A stretch of DNA of 33,151 bases from an uncultured Alteromonadaceae bacterium (GCA_938085045.1 CALKGI010000027.1:1-33151); one strand, 5' to 3'; shown: positions 19,251 through 28,044, numbered from the stretch's first letter. Notes: a model not told the origin generated them from the letters alone. Numbers and translations: made by a program.

Positions 19251-20330
19251 TTAAACTAAGCATTGCTTGAGTTGGTTAACAAATCGTTGAAACTTAAACC
19301 GCTTGGCTGATTGTTGTCTAAAATTAATATCGATCTCAGCATCGGCTGCTATTGCATAATCAACAATAGTTTGCTTGAGCACTTCAACATCTATGGGACT
19401 ATGAAGCAAAGTGCCCAATCGTTGGTCATCAATGGTTTCAAGCAACCCCCCTTCGGCAACACCAATGACAGGTTTACCCGCAGCCATTGCCTCAACAGGC
19501 GCAATGCCAAAGTATTCATTGTCTGGCAAATATATTAGCGCACGGCAATCATTATACTTTTGCTTTATCTCCTCTGGTTGTTGCCAGCCTATAAACTTAA
19601 TGTTGTCACAATGCTTATATTGCTCCTGTAGAGACTGTTCTAACGAACCGCCACCGACCATATGCAACTCATGATCTTTTAACTGAGCAAAAGCTTCGAC
19701 AATCAACTCAACCCGTTTGTTCGGCTCTAGTCTTGCACTAGATAAAAAATAACCTTTATCGCCATTGTGGTCTAATCCTTTTAAATCGACGCCAGGGTAT
19801 ACCACTTTAGTATTGATACCTATGCGCTTAAATCGTTGTTGCACGCTGATTGAATTGGCCAATACATGGGTTGCCTGACTGACCGATTGTTTTAAAAACC
19901 ATATGTATAAAGGCACAAAGGCGCGAAACACGACAGCGCCCAGCAAACCATGTTGTTTGCGCAATTGATCAAAAGACAGCTGAGTAAAAGAGGGGTAGGT
20001 ATGAAAATACACTACCGAATTGGCCATACCACGATGACGCCACAATACTAAAGGACTGAATACGCCAGTAACAAGTAAATTCACTTGCTTATCGGTAACG
20101 CGATAACGCAACAAATAAAACAAGAATAACGACAAAGTTGGAAAAAAATGAGTGAAATAGCGATGCGCGAAGTGTTTTAGCTGCCCATTTTTTATGGGAG
20201 CAGTAAATAGCTGTTCATCAGCATAAGCGGTTTCTATGTTGCATTGAGGTAGCGACTGTGCAAGTTGCAAAGACACTTTTTCAGCACCACCAAGAGCAAT
20301 AAAATGATCGTACAATAAAGTCGTTTTCAT
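19251..20330 (-). CDS. GT4-family glycosyltransferase (WbaZ/mannosyltransferase-like)
   Basis: 359 aa GT-B enzyme. It opens with 'LYDHFIALGGAEKVSLQLA', the N-terminal loop seen in WbaZ-like GT4 proteins ('GGAE' acceptor-side loop). The donor domain has 'SSARLEPNKRVELIVEAF' (197-214), 'MVGGGSLEQSL', and an intact E272-x7-E280 in 'NEYFGIAPVEAMAAGKPVIG'. It should transfer a hexose or deoxyhexose to the lipid-linked repeat. The ATG overlaps the stop of the flippase gene by four bases (ATGA). A 199-base gap separates it from wzz. WbaZ-type enzymes are mannosyltransferases, but no mannose-pathway gene is in the window, so the donor is left open. Confidence 0.88.
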   Translation of the reverse strand: MKTTLLYDHFIALGGAEKVSLQLAQSLPQCNIETAYADEQLFTAPIKNGQLKHFAHRYFTHFFPTLSLFLFYLLRYRVTDKQVNLLVTGVFSPLVLWRHRGMANSVVYFHTYPSFTQLSFDQLRKQHGLLGAVVFRAFVPLYIWFLKQSVSQATHVLANSISVQQRFKRIGINTKVVYPGVDLKGLDHNGDKGYFLSSARLEPNKRVELIVEAFAQLKDHELHMVGGGSLEQSLQEQYKHCDNIKFIGWQQPEEIKQKYNDCRALIYLPDNEYFGIAPVEAMAAGKPVIGVAEGGLLETIDDQRLGTLLHSPIDVEVLKQTIVDYAIAADAEIDINFRQQSAKRFKFQRFVNQLKQCLV

Positions 20331-21601
20331 GATTGCAGGCCGCTGTTGTTTGACCTACAGACTAATATCAACAACAACATGATTAACAACTCTGTTAAGA
20401 ACTTAACCGCTATCACTGCGCCCAAACCAATAGTGGGAATGAACACACCATTAGCTATCAAGTTGAACAGCAAGGCGATAAAACATATCTTCGCATACAG
20501 CCGCTCTTTATTAGCGACGATTAACTGGCTAGATAAAAGAATGTTAACTGCTACAGGGTACAAAGAACACATCACCCACAAAACGACATTAATACTCTCA
20601 ACGTACTTAGGCACCATATAAGGAAATACAATAGGCGCCAACCAAGCAAATCCGCAGTGCATGAAGATAAGCATAGTTAACAGTACCAATAACATTGGCA
20701 TTATCGATACTTGTGCTCTTTGCTCTGGTTCGACACGGTTGAGGCGATTAAAATAAAAGTAGCCTATGGGCATTAACACCAGCACCGCAATTTCAAAAAT
20801 TTGAATGGCAAAAAAATAATCTGCGGTGACCGCCAGACTAAAGTTGAAAAAACGCAAAAGCAGCATATCTGATTTAAGATAAAACACCGACGAAACTTCG
20901 ATAACAAAGTAGCTGAACAATAACGCCATTTGCCCAGTTTTTAATGAACTTGAAAATAAAGCTGTTGTATTTAAGTTAACTGATTTAACTTGCTGAATTG
21001 GTCGATAGAGCCAAACGATACACAAACAGGTTGCCAATAATCCACAAACAAACAAGGCCGTTAGGCTTAGGCTACTAAAAAAGAAATAGCTACATAAACT
21101 GAAGCTCAACCACAACAGCCTTTGTATGGGCAGCGCTAAAGCATCTTTTTTATAATCGGCATAACCACGATGATAAGCGGCGAAAGTGATCATCCAACTA
21201 TTGACCAAAAACATCATAGCTCCGGCATAAAGTGCCGTATCAAATACAATGATCACTTGCACCAAAGCCAGCAGCATCAAATTCCAGCGATAAAAACCAA
21301 TAAATAGAATGGGCAAGGGACTTGCAATGGAACTTAACTGACTGGCATTGGCACTGACGTATTTAAACATCACTTCTTTGTGACCAAAATTGAAGAATAT
21401 TAGTAAAAGTGAGAAAAACGAAATATAGACACCATATTGGCCATATTCCTCTTTAGAAAGGATATTGGCTACCAATATCATCAAGGCATAAGTGGCCGTC
21501 AAATTAATAACGGCGCCAAACAGATAGGTAACAAAAGACGAGGATAAGTTTTGGTAATAATGTTGCAATCCTGACAACAGAGAACCGAAGGGTTTGTTCA
21601 C
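20327..21601 (-). CDS. wzx: Wzx-type polysaccharide flippase
   Basis: 424 aa, very hydrophobic, about 12 predicted helices across the whole length. The N-terminal 'VTYLFGAVINLTATYALMIL', then 'LSKEEYGQYGVYISFFSLLL', is the usual opening of the Polysacc_synt (MOP/MVF) family. It would export lipid-linked repeat units. The gene follows the WbpM-type dehydratase by 6 bases and overlaps the next glycosyltransferase by 4. It is unlike the partial flippase at the left edge in its N-terminal sequence, so the two are separate family members rather than a recent duplication. The substrate is unknown. Confidence 0.85.
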   Translation of the reverse strand: MNKPFGSLLSGLQHYYQNLSSSFVTYLFGAVINLTATYALMILVANILSKEEYGQYGVYISFFSLLLIFFNFGHKEVMFKYVSANASQLSSIASPLPILFIGFYRWNLMLLALVQVIIVFDTALYAGAMMFLVNSWMITFAAYHRGYADYKKDALALPIQRLLWLSFSLCSYFFFSSLSLTALFVCGLLATCLCIVWLYRPIQQVKSVNLNTTALFSSSLKTGQMALLFSYFVIEVSSVFYLKSDMLLLRFFNFSLAVTADYFFAIQIFEIAVLVLMPIGYFYFNRLNRVEPEQRAQVSIMPMLLVLLTMLIFMHCGFAWLAPIVFPYMVPKYVESINVVLWVMCSLYPVAVNILLSSQLIVANKERLYAKICFIALLFNLIANGVFIPTIGLGAVIAVKFLTELLIMLLLILVCRSNNSGLQS

Positions 21602-21607
21602 TTTAAT

Positions 21608-23590
21608 TTATGAATTAACCAGACGTAATGTCTGTTCTGCTGCTGGTGTAACTGCGCCGTCTATCTTGTTTTTGCCATGATTGGCTAACCATAGGCAATC
21701 GGCGATTGCTGATGAAGGATTGAATCCCAAAGGAGCCTTGATTAACAACCGACGTATTCCATCAATATCAAACTCAATCATGGATTGTTCAAGTTCAGAC
21801 AACAACTGATTTAGACTTGCCCAACTCATGGAGACTTCTTTGGCCTTCATGATCCTTTCATGCCCAGTACCTTCGACATTTCCACCGATTAATAACTCTT
21901 CGTAGAGCTTTTCACCGGGTCGCAACCCTGTATAAGCAATCTCTATGTCACCATCAGGCACCAATTCGCTTTTAATCGTCAAACCGGTAAGTTGGATCAT
22001 CTTCTTAGCCAAATCATTAATCTTCACAGGCTTGCCCATATCAAGCACATAAACTTCGCCGCCTTGACCCATTGCGCCTGCTTGTATCACCAGTTGAGCA
22101 GCCTCAGGTATTGTCATAAAGTAGCGAGTAATATCTGGATGTGTGATGGTGACTGGTCCACCATCGGCAATTTGCTTTTTAAATAATGGCACTACAGACC
22201 CTGAAGACCCTAATACATTGCCAAATCTCACCATACTAAAATTAGTCTGTGTTTGGGTGTTGTCTTTGTCAGCTTCTTTAGCTGCCAGCGCCTGCAATAC
22301 CAGTTCTGCCAAACGCTTAGAGCTGCCCATTACATTGGTCGGCCTTACTGCTTTGTCTGTAGAAATCAAAACAAAGTTTTCAACGCCACATCTACTGGCG
22401 GCCTCTGCACAGGTTTTGGTGCCCCATACATTATTACGAATACCGCTGATTACATTATGTTCAACTATGGGTACGTGTTTATAGGCTGCGGCATGATAAA
22501 TTGTTTTGACCGCAAAACTTCTAATTACACTAGTGATCAAAACGTCATCAATCACATTACCTAACACTGGGATAATACGGGTGGATAGTTGGGCTTGCAC
22601 GGCTGTTTCGTTCAATTCTTTTTCAATAGCGTACAAAGCGAATTCACTCGATTCGAATAACACCAAGCTTTGTGGATTTTGTTTTATGATTTGACGACAC
22701 AGCTCAGAACCAATAGAACCACCGGCACCGGTGACCATTACAGTTTTATTCTCGATGCAACGACGAAATAACCGATCGATTGGCTTGACGGCTTCGCGGC
22801 CTAGCAACTCAATAATATCCACTTTACGCAAGGTGTCTATTTGTAACTTACCGCTGACCAAATCTGCAGAGCCAGGAATCGTTAGAACCTCGACTGGTAA
22901 AGTATCAAATTCACTAATTATCTTTTTGCGTTCTTTAGCCGAAGCACTTGGAATGGCTAATAACACCTTTGCCACTTTATACTGACTGATAAGCTCAACT
23001 AGTCGGCTGCTAGGAAATACCCGCATGCCCGAAACCGTCATTTGTTGCAATTCTAACTTATCATCAACAAAGGCCACAGGCTGAAATTCAACGCCATGCT
23101 GTAACGACAAAGCTAATTGACGCCCTGATGAGCCGGCACCATAAATAATAACAGGTAGTCGATTTTTACTATCTTGAGCATTGATTAAACCGCGGATCAC
23201 CAAACGAGAACCGCCGACAAAAATCAGTAACAAAGCGGTGTATATAAAAGGCACTGAACGAGGTATGGCTGACTTTAAAAAATAGGTGGTTAAAATGAAC
23301 AAAATACCAGAAATAACAGCGCCCAAGAAAATGGTCGACAACACTTTTGTATCAATAAAGCGAATAACAGCCTTATACAATCCAATACGAGACCAAATTA
23401 TAATACTGGCGACAGTTGTAATGCCGACAGAATAATACAATGGTAGGGATAGCCATTTTTCAAGATCGTCTCGAATAAAAAATGCCACGACAACCGCTAC
23501 ATTCATCATTAGAACATCTAGAATGACAGTTATGACGCGCTTATAAAAGCGGGGTATTTCAAAGAATTTTTGCAGTAATCTTTTTATCAT
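21608..23590 (-). CDS. wbpM: WbpM-type membrane UDP-GlcNAc 4,6-dehydratase
   Basis: 660 aa, full length for the long CapD/WbpM/PglF family. Four N-terminal membrane helices (about 20-40, 52-70, 82-104, 112-132) are followed by a first Rossmann unit 'IIYGAGSSGRQLALSL' (148-163). The catalytic SDR domain has TGAGGSIGSE (287-296) and 'STDKAVRPTNVMGSSK' (410-425), where Met421-x3-Lys425 replaces Tyr-x3-Lys as usual in the family. 'RFGNVLGSSGSVVPLF' and 'TGLRPGEKLYEELL' complete the signature. It forms UDP-4-keto-6-deoxy-GlcNAc, the precursor of QuiNAc, bacillosamine and related sugars. It is the first gene of the cluster in transcription order. No obvious dedicated next-step enzyme accompanies it except possibly the aminotransferase at 9069-10196. 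Confidence 0.93.
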   Translation of the reverse strand: MIKRLLQKFFEIPRFYKRVITVILDVLMMNVAVVVAFFIRDDLEKWLSLPLYYSVGITTVASIIIWSRIGLYKAVIRFIDTKVLSTIFLGAVISGILFILTTYFLKSAIPRSVPFIYTALLLIFVGGSRLVIRGLINAQDSKNRLPVIIYGAGSSGRQLALSLQHGVEFQPVAFVDDKLELQQMTVSGMRVFPSSRLVELISQYKVAKVLLAIPSASAKERKKIISEFDTLPVEVLTIPGSADLVSGKLQIDTLRKVDIIELLGREAVKPIDRLFRRCIENKTVMVTGAGGSIGSELCRQIIKQNPQSLVLFESSEFALYAIEKELNETAVQAQLSTRIIPVLGNVIDDVLITSVIRSFAVKTIYHAAAYKHVPIVEHNVISGIRNNVWGTKTCAEAASRCGVENFVLISTDKAVRPTNVMGSSKRLAELVLQALAAKEADKDNTQTQTNFSMVRFGNVLGSSGSVVPLFKKQIADGGPVTITHPDITRYFMTIPEAAQLVIQAGAMGQGGEVYVLDMGKPVKINDLAKKMIQLTGLTIKSELVPDGDIEIAYTGLRPGEKLYEELLIGGNVEGTGHERIMKAKEVSMSWASLNQLLSELEQSMIEFDIDGIRRLLIKAPLGFNPSSAIADCLWLANHGKNKIDGAVTPAAEQTLRLVNS

Positions 23591-24023
23591 ATTGTTCCGT
23601 TCGAAATTTTAGAATCCATCGATATAATTAGCTAGGGTGGGCTTTAAAGAGAAAAATCATAGCTATTAGCACAAGTAAAGCACCAGAAAATCTGGCTAAG
23701 ATACCAACGTGTGACCAACAAAGCAAATAACGACTAACAGCTGTACTAGATTTCATGCCCGCAAAGCTTGTTTTTTCACTTTCATGGGTTTGTTGCCCCA
23801 GAGTGTAACCAGACATGTGTTGCTAAACATTACAACTGAAACAGTCATAATAAAACCTCTTAAAATCAGACCTTTGCATGTAGTAAACGTAACAGTCAGA
23901 CGAATGCCTGTAATCTCATTTACATCCTGAATTGTTTGGGAAACACCTTAAACCCTGTTTTGATTTATGATTAAGTTGTACTCACAAAAACACACATAAA
24001 CAGGTCTTTACAGGAGCTCCACC
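23591..24023. other. Divergent intergenic region between wbpM cluster and plus-strand genes
   Basis: About 430 bases separate the polysaccharide cluster (leftward) from the DUF3718-like gene (rightward), so promoters for both should lie here. The only coding candidate is the 62-codon frame at 23628-23816. The rightward gene has a clear AGGAG at 24012-24016. I see no JUMPstart/ops element and no confident -35/-10 pair for either direction. Confidence 0.55.
23628..23816 (-). CDS. Possible small membrane protein, unrecognised
   Basis: A 62-codon frame just upstream of wbpM. The C-terminal third (GILARFSGALLVLIAMIFLF) would form one membrane helix, with a Lys-rich or polar N-terminal half. There is no clear Shine-Dalgarno before the ATG at 23816, nor before the internal ATG at 23756. 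I recognise no family. It could be a real small gene of the polysaccharide operon or just chance reading frame in a promoter region. Confidence 0.25.
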   Translation of the reverse strand: MSGYTLGQQTHESEKTSFAGMKSSTAVSRYLLCWSHVGILARFSGALLVLIAMIFLFKAHPS

Positions 24024-24377
24024 ATGAAAACCATTAAATCAGCATTCGTTCTGGCAGTACTGGGATTATCTATGGCGACCGCAGCAAATGCATCCGGCGT
24101 ATCCGTTACCGGGTTTGACAATTCATTGCCCACACAGCTGTGTGTTACCGCAGCGACAGGCAGTAGAGTTAAGATGTTCAAGGATATGAATAATTCAGGA
24201 TGGAGCAAGCAATTTATCAAAAACAATATTGTTTGCAACGGCGACAGCATTGGCACGTTTGCCGCAAAATATGGTTCGGATGGCGTGAAACGATTGCTAC
24301 CTAGCAATACCAATGTTGAAATTATTGAGTTGAGCCAACTCAAAGAAATCAGTGGCAGTGTTCGAGTGAGTAAATAA
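24024..24377 (+). CDS. Small secreted protein, DUF3718-like
   Basis: 117 aa. Signal peptide: K3/K5, hydrophobic core 'AFVLAVLGLSMATA', and an A-x-A site 'ANA' ending at residue 23. The mature ~94 residues contain 'LCVTAATGSRVKMFKDMNNS' and 'NNIVCNGDSIGTFAAKYG', with cysteines at 40 and 71 that could form a disulfide in the periplasm. The length, the 'LC..AATG' and 'I.CNG.....FA...G' elements and the secretion signal fit the DUF3718 family of Alteromonadales/Shewanella, whose function is unknown. The start is fixed by AGGAG seven bases before the ATG. A strong hairpin terminator follows at 24399, so it is probably a single-gene unit. The family name is from memory of the motif pattern. Confidence 0.78.
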   Translation: MKTIKSAFVLAVLGLSMATAANASGVSVTGFDNSLPTQLCVTAATGSRVKMFKDMNNSGWSKQFIKNNIVCNGDSIGTFAAKYGSDGVKRLLPSNTNVEIIELSQLKEISGSVRVSK

Positions 24378-24398
24378 CACCTGCGCACTAAACAATTG

Positions 24399-24432
24399 GG
24401 GCTAATGGATGCATTAGCCCAGTATTCTTTTT
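24399..24432 (+). terminator. Rho-independent terminator after the DUF3718-like gene
   Basis: A perfect 9-bp stem, GGGCTAATG (24399-24407) and CATTAGCCC (24412-24420), with a GATG loop. It is followed by AGTATTCTTTTT, whose T-run ends at 24432. It begins about 20 bases after the stop at 24377 and precedes the receptor promoter region. Confidence 0.78.
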
Positions 24433-24488
24433 ACAAGTCCCCCTGCGTCAAATTGTCGCTCCCCCTATTCCCCGGTCTATAAAGGCCC

Positions 24489-24494
24489 TATAAT
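24489..24494 (+). promoter_or_regulatory. Possible -10 box for the TonB-dependent receptor
   Basis: TATAAT lies 35 bases ahead of the receptor ATG at 24530, in the short gap after a strong terminator, where a promoter is expected. The hexamer 17 bases upstream (TATTCC) is a poor -35. No Fur-box-like repeat is visible nearby, so iron control is not indicated. Confidence 0.35.
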
Positions 24495-24529
24495 CCGCGC
24501 CAAATTCTACTAGCCAACGGATTATCCCG

Positions 24530-27172
24530 ATGAAATACAGTCATTTAGCGCTTTGTGTCGCATGCGCAACCCTAACGAGCAGTATCGTCGCCAAAGACTT
24601 AAGCCTAGATCAAAAGCTCGAACGAGTCACAGTGACCGGCTCACATATCAAACGCAGTGAACTCGAAACTGCCAGCCCATTAACCGTGATCAGTAAAGAG
24701 CAAATCTTACAAAGCGGCATTATCAACGTTGAAAACCTGTTACAAGAATTAACAGCCTCAGCGGGGCCAGCAGGTAACGCAACCAACGCCTATTGGACAA
24801 GTAATGGTTATGGCACCGCTCAGGTTAATTTGCGCGGGTTAGGTATAAAGCGCACTTTAATTTTAGTTAACGGCAAACGTTTCGTTAACGGCGGCACTGG
24901 CGCTAACTCGTCTGTTGATTTGAACATGATACCGGTTGCGACTATCGGGCGTATTGAAGTGCTAAAAGACGGCGCATCAGCAATTTATGGGGCCGATGCC
25001 ATTGCCGGTGTGGTAAACATCATTACCGATCGTCATTTTGACGGCGTTGAACTGTCGAGCCGAGTAGGGCGCAGTACCAAAAGCGATGGTGATGAGCGGC
25101 AACTGAGTTTAACCATGGGCACAGATGGCGAAAAATTCTCGGGGTCAATTAACTTGAGTTATGTAAACACCGATGCTGTGTTGCAATCAGGCCGCTATGG
25201 TTGCCCGGTGACCGAAGTGCAGGGCGAAGATGGCAGCTCACTGGAATGTATTGGTAGCTCAACCACCATTGGTGGCCGTGCTCATTTTACTGATGGCCGT
25301 GAAGTGCAATTTAATCAAGTTGCAGGTGCAGATGGCGACAGTTTTGTTGACTACAACGGTGACGAACACAGCTTTAATTGGTTTGAATATCTCAATGCCG
25401 TTAGCCCTAGCGAGCGCTTTAACTTTTCAACCAGCATGGAATATCAACTGAGCGATTCGAGCCGTTTCTATTCAGACGTACTCTACAGTAAACGCAACTC
25501 GCGCCAAGTCGTCACGCCACGTGGCATTCGCCCAATGGATGTCAGTGCAGATTTTGTTCATAACCCAACAGGGCAAGACTTAACCCTTAAAAGACGCCGT
25601 ATGATTGAATTGGGCGCGCCATATTTTTATCAAAAAGTGGAGACCACTCAAGCATTATTGGGTTTAGAGGGCGAATTGAACAACGGCTGGCAATGGGATG
25701 CGAGCGCAAGTTATGGGCGCAATACCGCATTTGACGGCTGGACACACGATGTTGACCAACAGCGCATCGCGCAAACTTTAGATATGGACCAATGCTCAAC
25801 AGATGCCACTGCCGTCATTCCTTGTGGCGACTATTTTGGGGTGGGCGAATTAGACCAAAACGTGCTTGATTACATCAGCTATCGCCGTGAAGGTACGGGC
25901 GGCAACCAAATGAAAAACGTCAACTTGTCGCTAAGTGGCGATTTGCTCGAACTTACGACTGGCACGCTGGCGTTTGCTACAGGTGTCGAATACCGTGCAG
26001 AAAAAGGTTGGAGAAATCCAGACCCAGTTGTGTTGGCCAACGGTGGTGAAGAAACCATTGCAGGCGATTTCAATGTTACCGAAGCCTTTGCTGAGTTTGA
26101 AATGCCGCTATTTAGTGATGATGTGAACCTTTCAATTGCAGGGCGTTATTCAGACTATTCGACGTTTGGCAGCAACAAAACCTACAAAATGGGATTAACG
26201 TGGCAAACTAGTGACGCGCTAATGCTACGCATGGTTCGCTCAACTGCTATGCGCACACCGAGCATCCCCGAATTGTTTGGCGGCACCAATCAAGAGAATC
26301 TACTAACAATCGACCCTTGTCAAAACCCAGCAACGCCGACAATACAACAAAACTGTCTTGCAGGTGGCGTACCTTCAGACTTCATCCAAGACGGCTCGAC
26401 AGTATTAACTGGGGTAGGGGGAAACTTAAATGTTCAGCCAGAAGAAGCGGATACGTTGACGGTAGGTTTAGTATTTGAACCCACACAAGTCAAAGGTCTA
26501 TCGATGACAATGGATTATTTTGATGTCGAAATAAACAACGCCATTGGCAGCGTCGATGGCACCAATCAATTACGCTTGTGTTATTCAGACCCTTCGTTAT
26601 ATCAAATGTATTGTGAAGGCTTTAGTCGCAATGCCACAACCCACCAAATTGAATCGCTACAAAGAAAACCGCTTAACGCCGCTGTCGAAGCTGTATCTGG
26701 TTGGGATATGAATGTCGCTTATGCAACTGAATTTGGTGGATTACAAAGCCGATTAAGTCTCGATACAACTCGATTGCTCAAACACCAAAACCGAGCGTTT
26801 GTCGACGCTGAAACTCAAGTGTTGTTAGGCAAAATTACCGCCGACAGAGGCTCGTTTGCCAAATGGAAAGGCACTGTCACAGCAACGATTGGCACTGATG
26901 AGTGGCACACCAGTTGGACTTTGCGCTATCTGGGTAAAGCCGATGATGAAAACGGTGGTGGTGACATAGGCAAAGCAGTGCCAAGCATTGTTTACAACGA
27001 CATTCAGGCCAGCTGGATGCTTGGTAATGGTTTTAGTTTTTCAGTCGGCGTTGACAATATTTTCGACAAAAAAGCGCCTTATTTAACCTCATGGAATGAC
27101 GCCAATACCGATGTTTTCACTTATGACTTGATTGGTAGCCGCTTGTTTTTACAGGCCAATTGGCGTTTGTAA
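24530..27172 (+). CDS. TonB-dependent outer-membrane receptor
   Basis: 880 aa. Signal peptide: K2, hydrophobic 6-20, likely cleavage after 'SIVA' (residue 21). The TonB-box region 'LERVTVTGSHIKRSE' follows. The plug domain (about 40-165) shows 'SPLTVISKEQI', 'VNLRGLGIKRTLILVNGKR' and 'IEVLKDGASAIYGADAIAGV'. The rest is a 22-strand barrel ending 'GSRLFLQANWRL', with the usual 'GVDNIFDKKAPY' near the end. It would import an unidentified large substrate using ExbBD-TonB energy. Eight cysteines fall in four close pairs (225/240, 422/432, 597/609, 684/695), probably disulfides in surface loops. No degradation enzyme or regulator is adjacent to hint at the substrate. Confidence 0.95.
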   Translation: MKYSHLALCVACATLTSSIVAKDLSLDQKLERVTVTGSHIKRSELETASPLTVISKEQILQSGIINVENLLQELTASAGPAGNATNAYWTSNGYGTAQVNLRGLGIKRTLILVNGKRFVNGGTGANSSVDLNMIPVATIGRIEVLKDGASAIYGADAIAGVVNIITDRHFDGVELSSRVGRSTKSDGDERQLSLTMGTDGEKFSGSINLSYVNTDAVLQSGRYGCPVTEVQGEDGSSLECIGSSTTIGGRAHFTDGREVQFNQVAGADGDSFVDYNGDEHSFNWFEYLNAVSPSERFNFSTSMEYQLSDSSRFYSDVLYSKRNSRQVVTPRGIRPMDVSADFVHNPTGQDLTLKRRRMIELGAPYFYQKVETTQALLGLEGELNNGWQWDASASYGRNTAFDGWTHDVDQQRIAQTLDMDQCSTDATAVIPCGDYFGVGELDQNVLDYISYRREGTGGNQMKNVNLSLSGDLLELTTGTLAFATGVEYRAEKGWRNPDPVVLANGGEETIAGDFNVTEAFAEFEMPLFSDDVNLSIAGRYSDYSTFGSNKTYKMGLTWQTSDALMLRMVRSTAMRTPSIPELFGGTNQENLLTIDPCQNPATPTIQQNCLAGGVPSDFIQDGSTVLTGVGGNLNVQPEEADTLTVGLVFEPTQVKGLSMTMDYFDVEINNAIGSVDGTNQLRLCYSDPSLYQMYCEGFSRNATTHQIESLQRKPLNAAVEAVSGWDMNVAYATEFGGLQSRLSLDTTRLLKHQNRAFVDAETQVLLGKITADRGSFAKWKGTVTATIGTDEWHTSWTLRYLGKADDENGGGDIGKAVPSIVYNDIQASWMLGNGFSFSVGVDNIFDKKAPYLTSWNDANTDVFTYDLIGSRLFLQANWRL

Positions 27173-27233
27173 TTTGGGCTTTGTAGTGCTGGCTGGTATA
27201 TTTGCTATTCGTATGAAATGAGAGCTTTTAAAA

Positions 27234-28034
27234 GTGCCATTAATTGAATTTGACATACACCAGCTTCAGCAAGCCAAGCAAATATTAGAAAACCCAGGAC
27301 TTGCGGTGCGCATCAGCAATACGCTGGGCACACCGGTTGAAAAGGGCTTGAGTTATCTGCCAGACGATTGGCAAAAAATGGTCGGGAAAATAACGCGAAA
27401 GGCACTAACTAAAGCCTCGAATGCGGCTGTTTTCACGCTTAATGACATCCCCGGTGAAGACAACTCAAATAGTTGGCACAAGGTCGGCGCAGCGCTAAGC
27501 GGTGGTGTTGGTGGCTTTTTTGGCGTTGCGGCGATTGCGTTCGAATTGCCTTTGTCGACCACTATTATCATGCGTTCGATTGCCGATATCGCCAGAAGTG
27601 AGGGCGAAGAAGTGACCTCGATTGAGACCAAAATGGCTTGCCTCGAAGTGTTTGCTATGGGCGGCAAGACGAGCGGCGATGATGCCGCTGAATCGGCTTA
27701 TTATGCTGTGCGTTACGCATTGGCCAAATCGGTGACCGACGCCAGTGAAATGATAGCCACTAAAGGGTTAAGCGAAGAAATAGCCCCGTTGATGGTGAGT
27801 CTTATTAGCAAAATAGCCGAACGTTTTGGCGTTCAAGTAACCCAAAAAGCAGCTGCGCAGGCAATTCCAGCCATTGGTGCCGCAGGAGGTTCTATCATCA
27901 ACACCTTGTTTATTGACCATTTTCAAGATATGGCCAAAGGACACTTTACTATCCGTAAGCTAGAACGTATTTATGGGGAGGATGAGGTTAAAAGCGTTTA
28001 TGATTCGTTGCCCGGCGGCGAGGTTTCGAGTTGA
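27234..28034 (+). CDS. EcsC-family protein
   Basis: 266 aa from a GTG start, 61 bases after the receptor stop, so it may be co-transcribed. It has the layout of EcsC-domain proteins (PF12787-type): an N-terminal helical part with 'LSYLPDDWQKMVGKITRKAL', a glycine-rich hydrophobic segment 'LSGGVGGFFGVAAIAFELPL', then 'TTIIMRSIADIARSEGE', and a C-terminal 'PAIGAAGGSIINTLFIDHFQ'. Bacillus EcsC is linked to the EcsAB ABC transporter, but its biochemical role is not known, and no ABC transporter is encoded here. No signal peptide; a peripheral or membrane-inserting cytosolic protein is likely. It ends 10 bases from the convergent TOPRIM-like gene. Confidence 0.82.
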   Translation: MPLIEFDIHQLQQAKQILENPGLAVRISNTLGTPVEKGLSYLPDDWQKMVGKITRKALTKASNAAVFTLNDIPGEDNSNSWHKVGAALSGGVGGFFGVAAIAFELPLSTTIIMRSIADIARSEGEEVTSIETKMACLEVFAMGGKTSGDDAAESAYYAVRYALAKSVTDASEMIATKGLSEEIAPLMVSLISKIAERFGVQVTQKAAAQAIPAIGAAGGSIINTLFIDHFQDMAKGHFTIRKLERIYGEDEVKSVYDSLPGGEVSS

Positions 28035-28044
28035 ATAAATAGGA

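Noticed and set aside
23591-24023. JUMPstart/ops (RfaH) element ahead of the polysaccharide cluster
   Set aside because: I looked for GGCGGTAGC on both strands in this gap and did not see it; the reading was by eye.
24008-24388. 126-codon frame on the minus strand across the DUF3718-like gene
   Set aside because: The plus-strand gene has a signal peptide, an AGGAG site and a terminator; the opposite frame has none of these and no recognisable domain.
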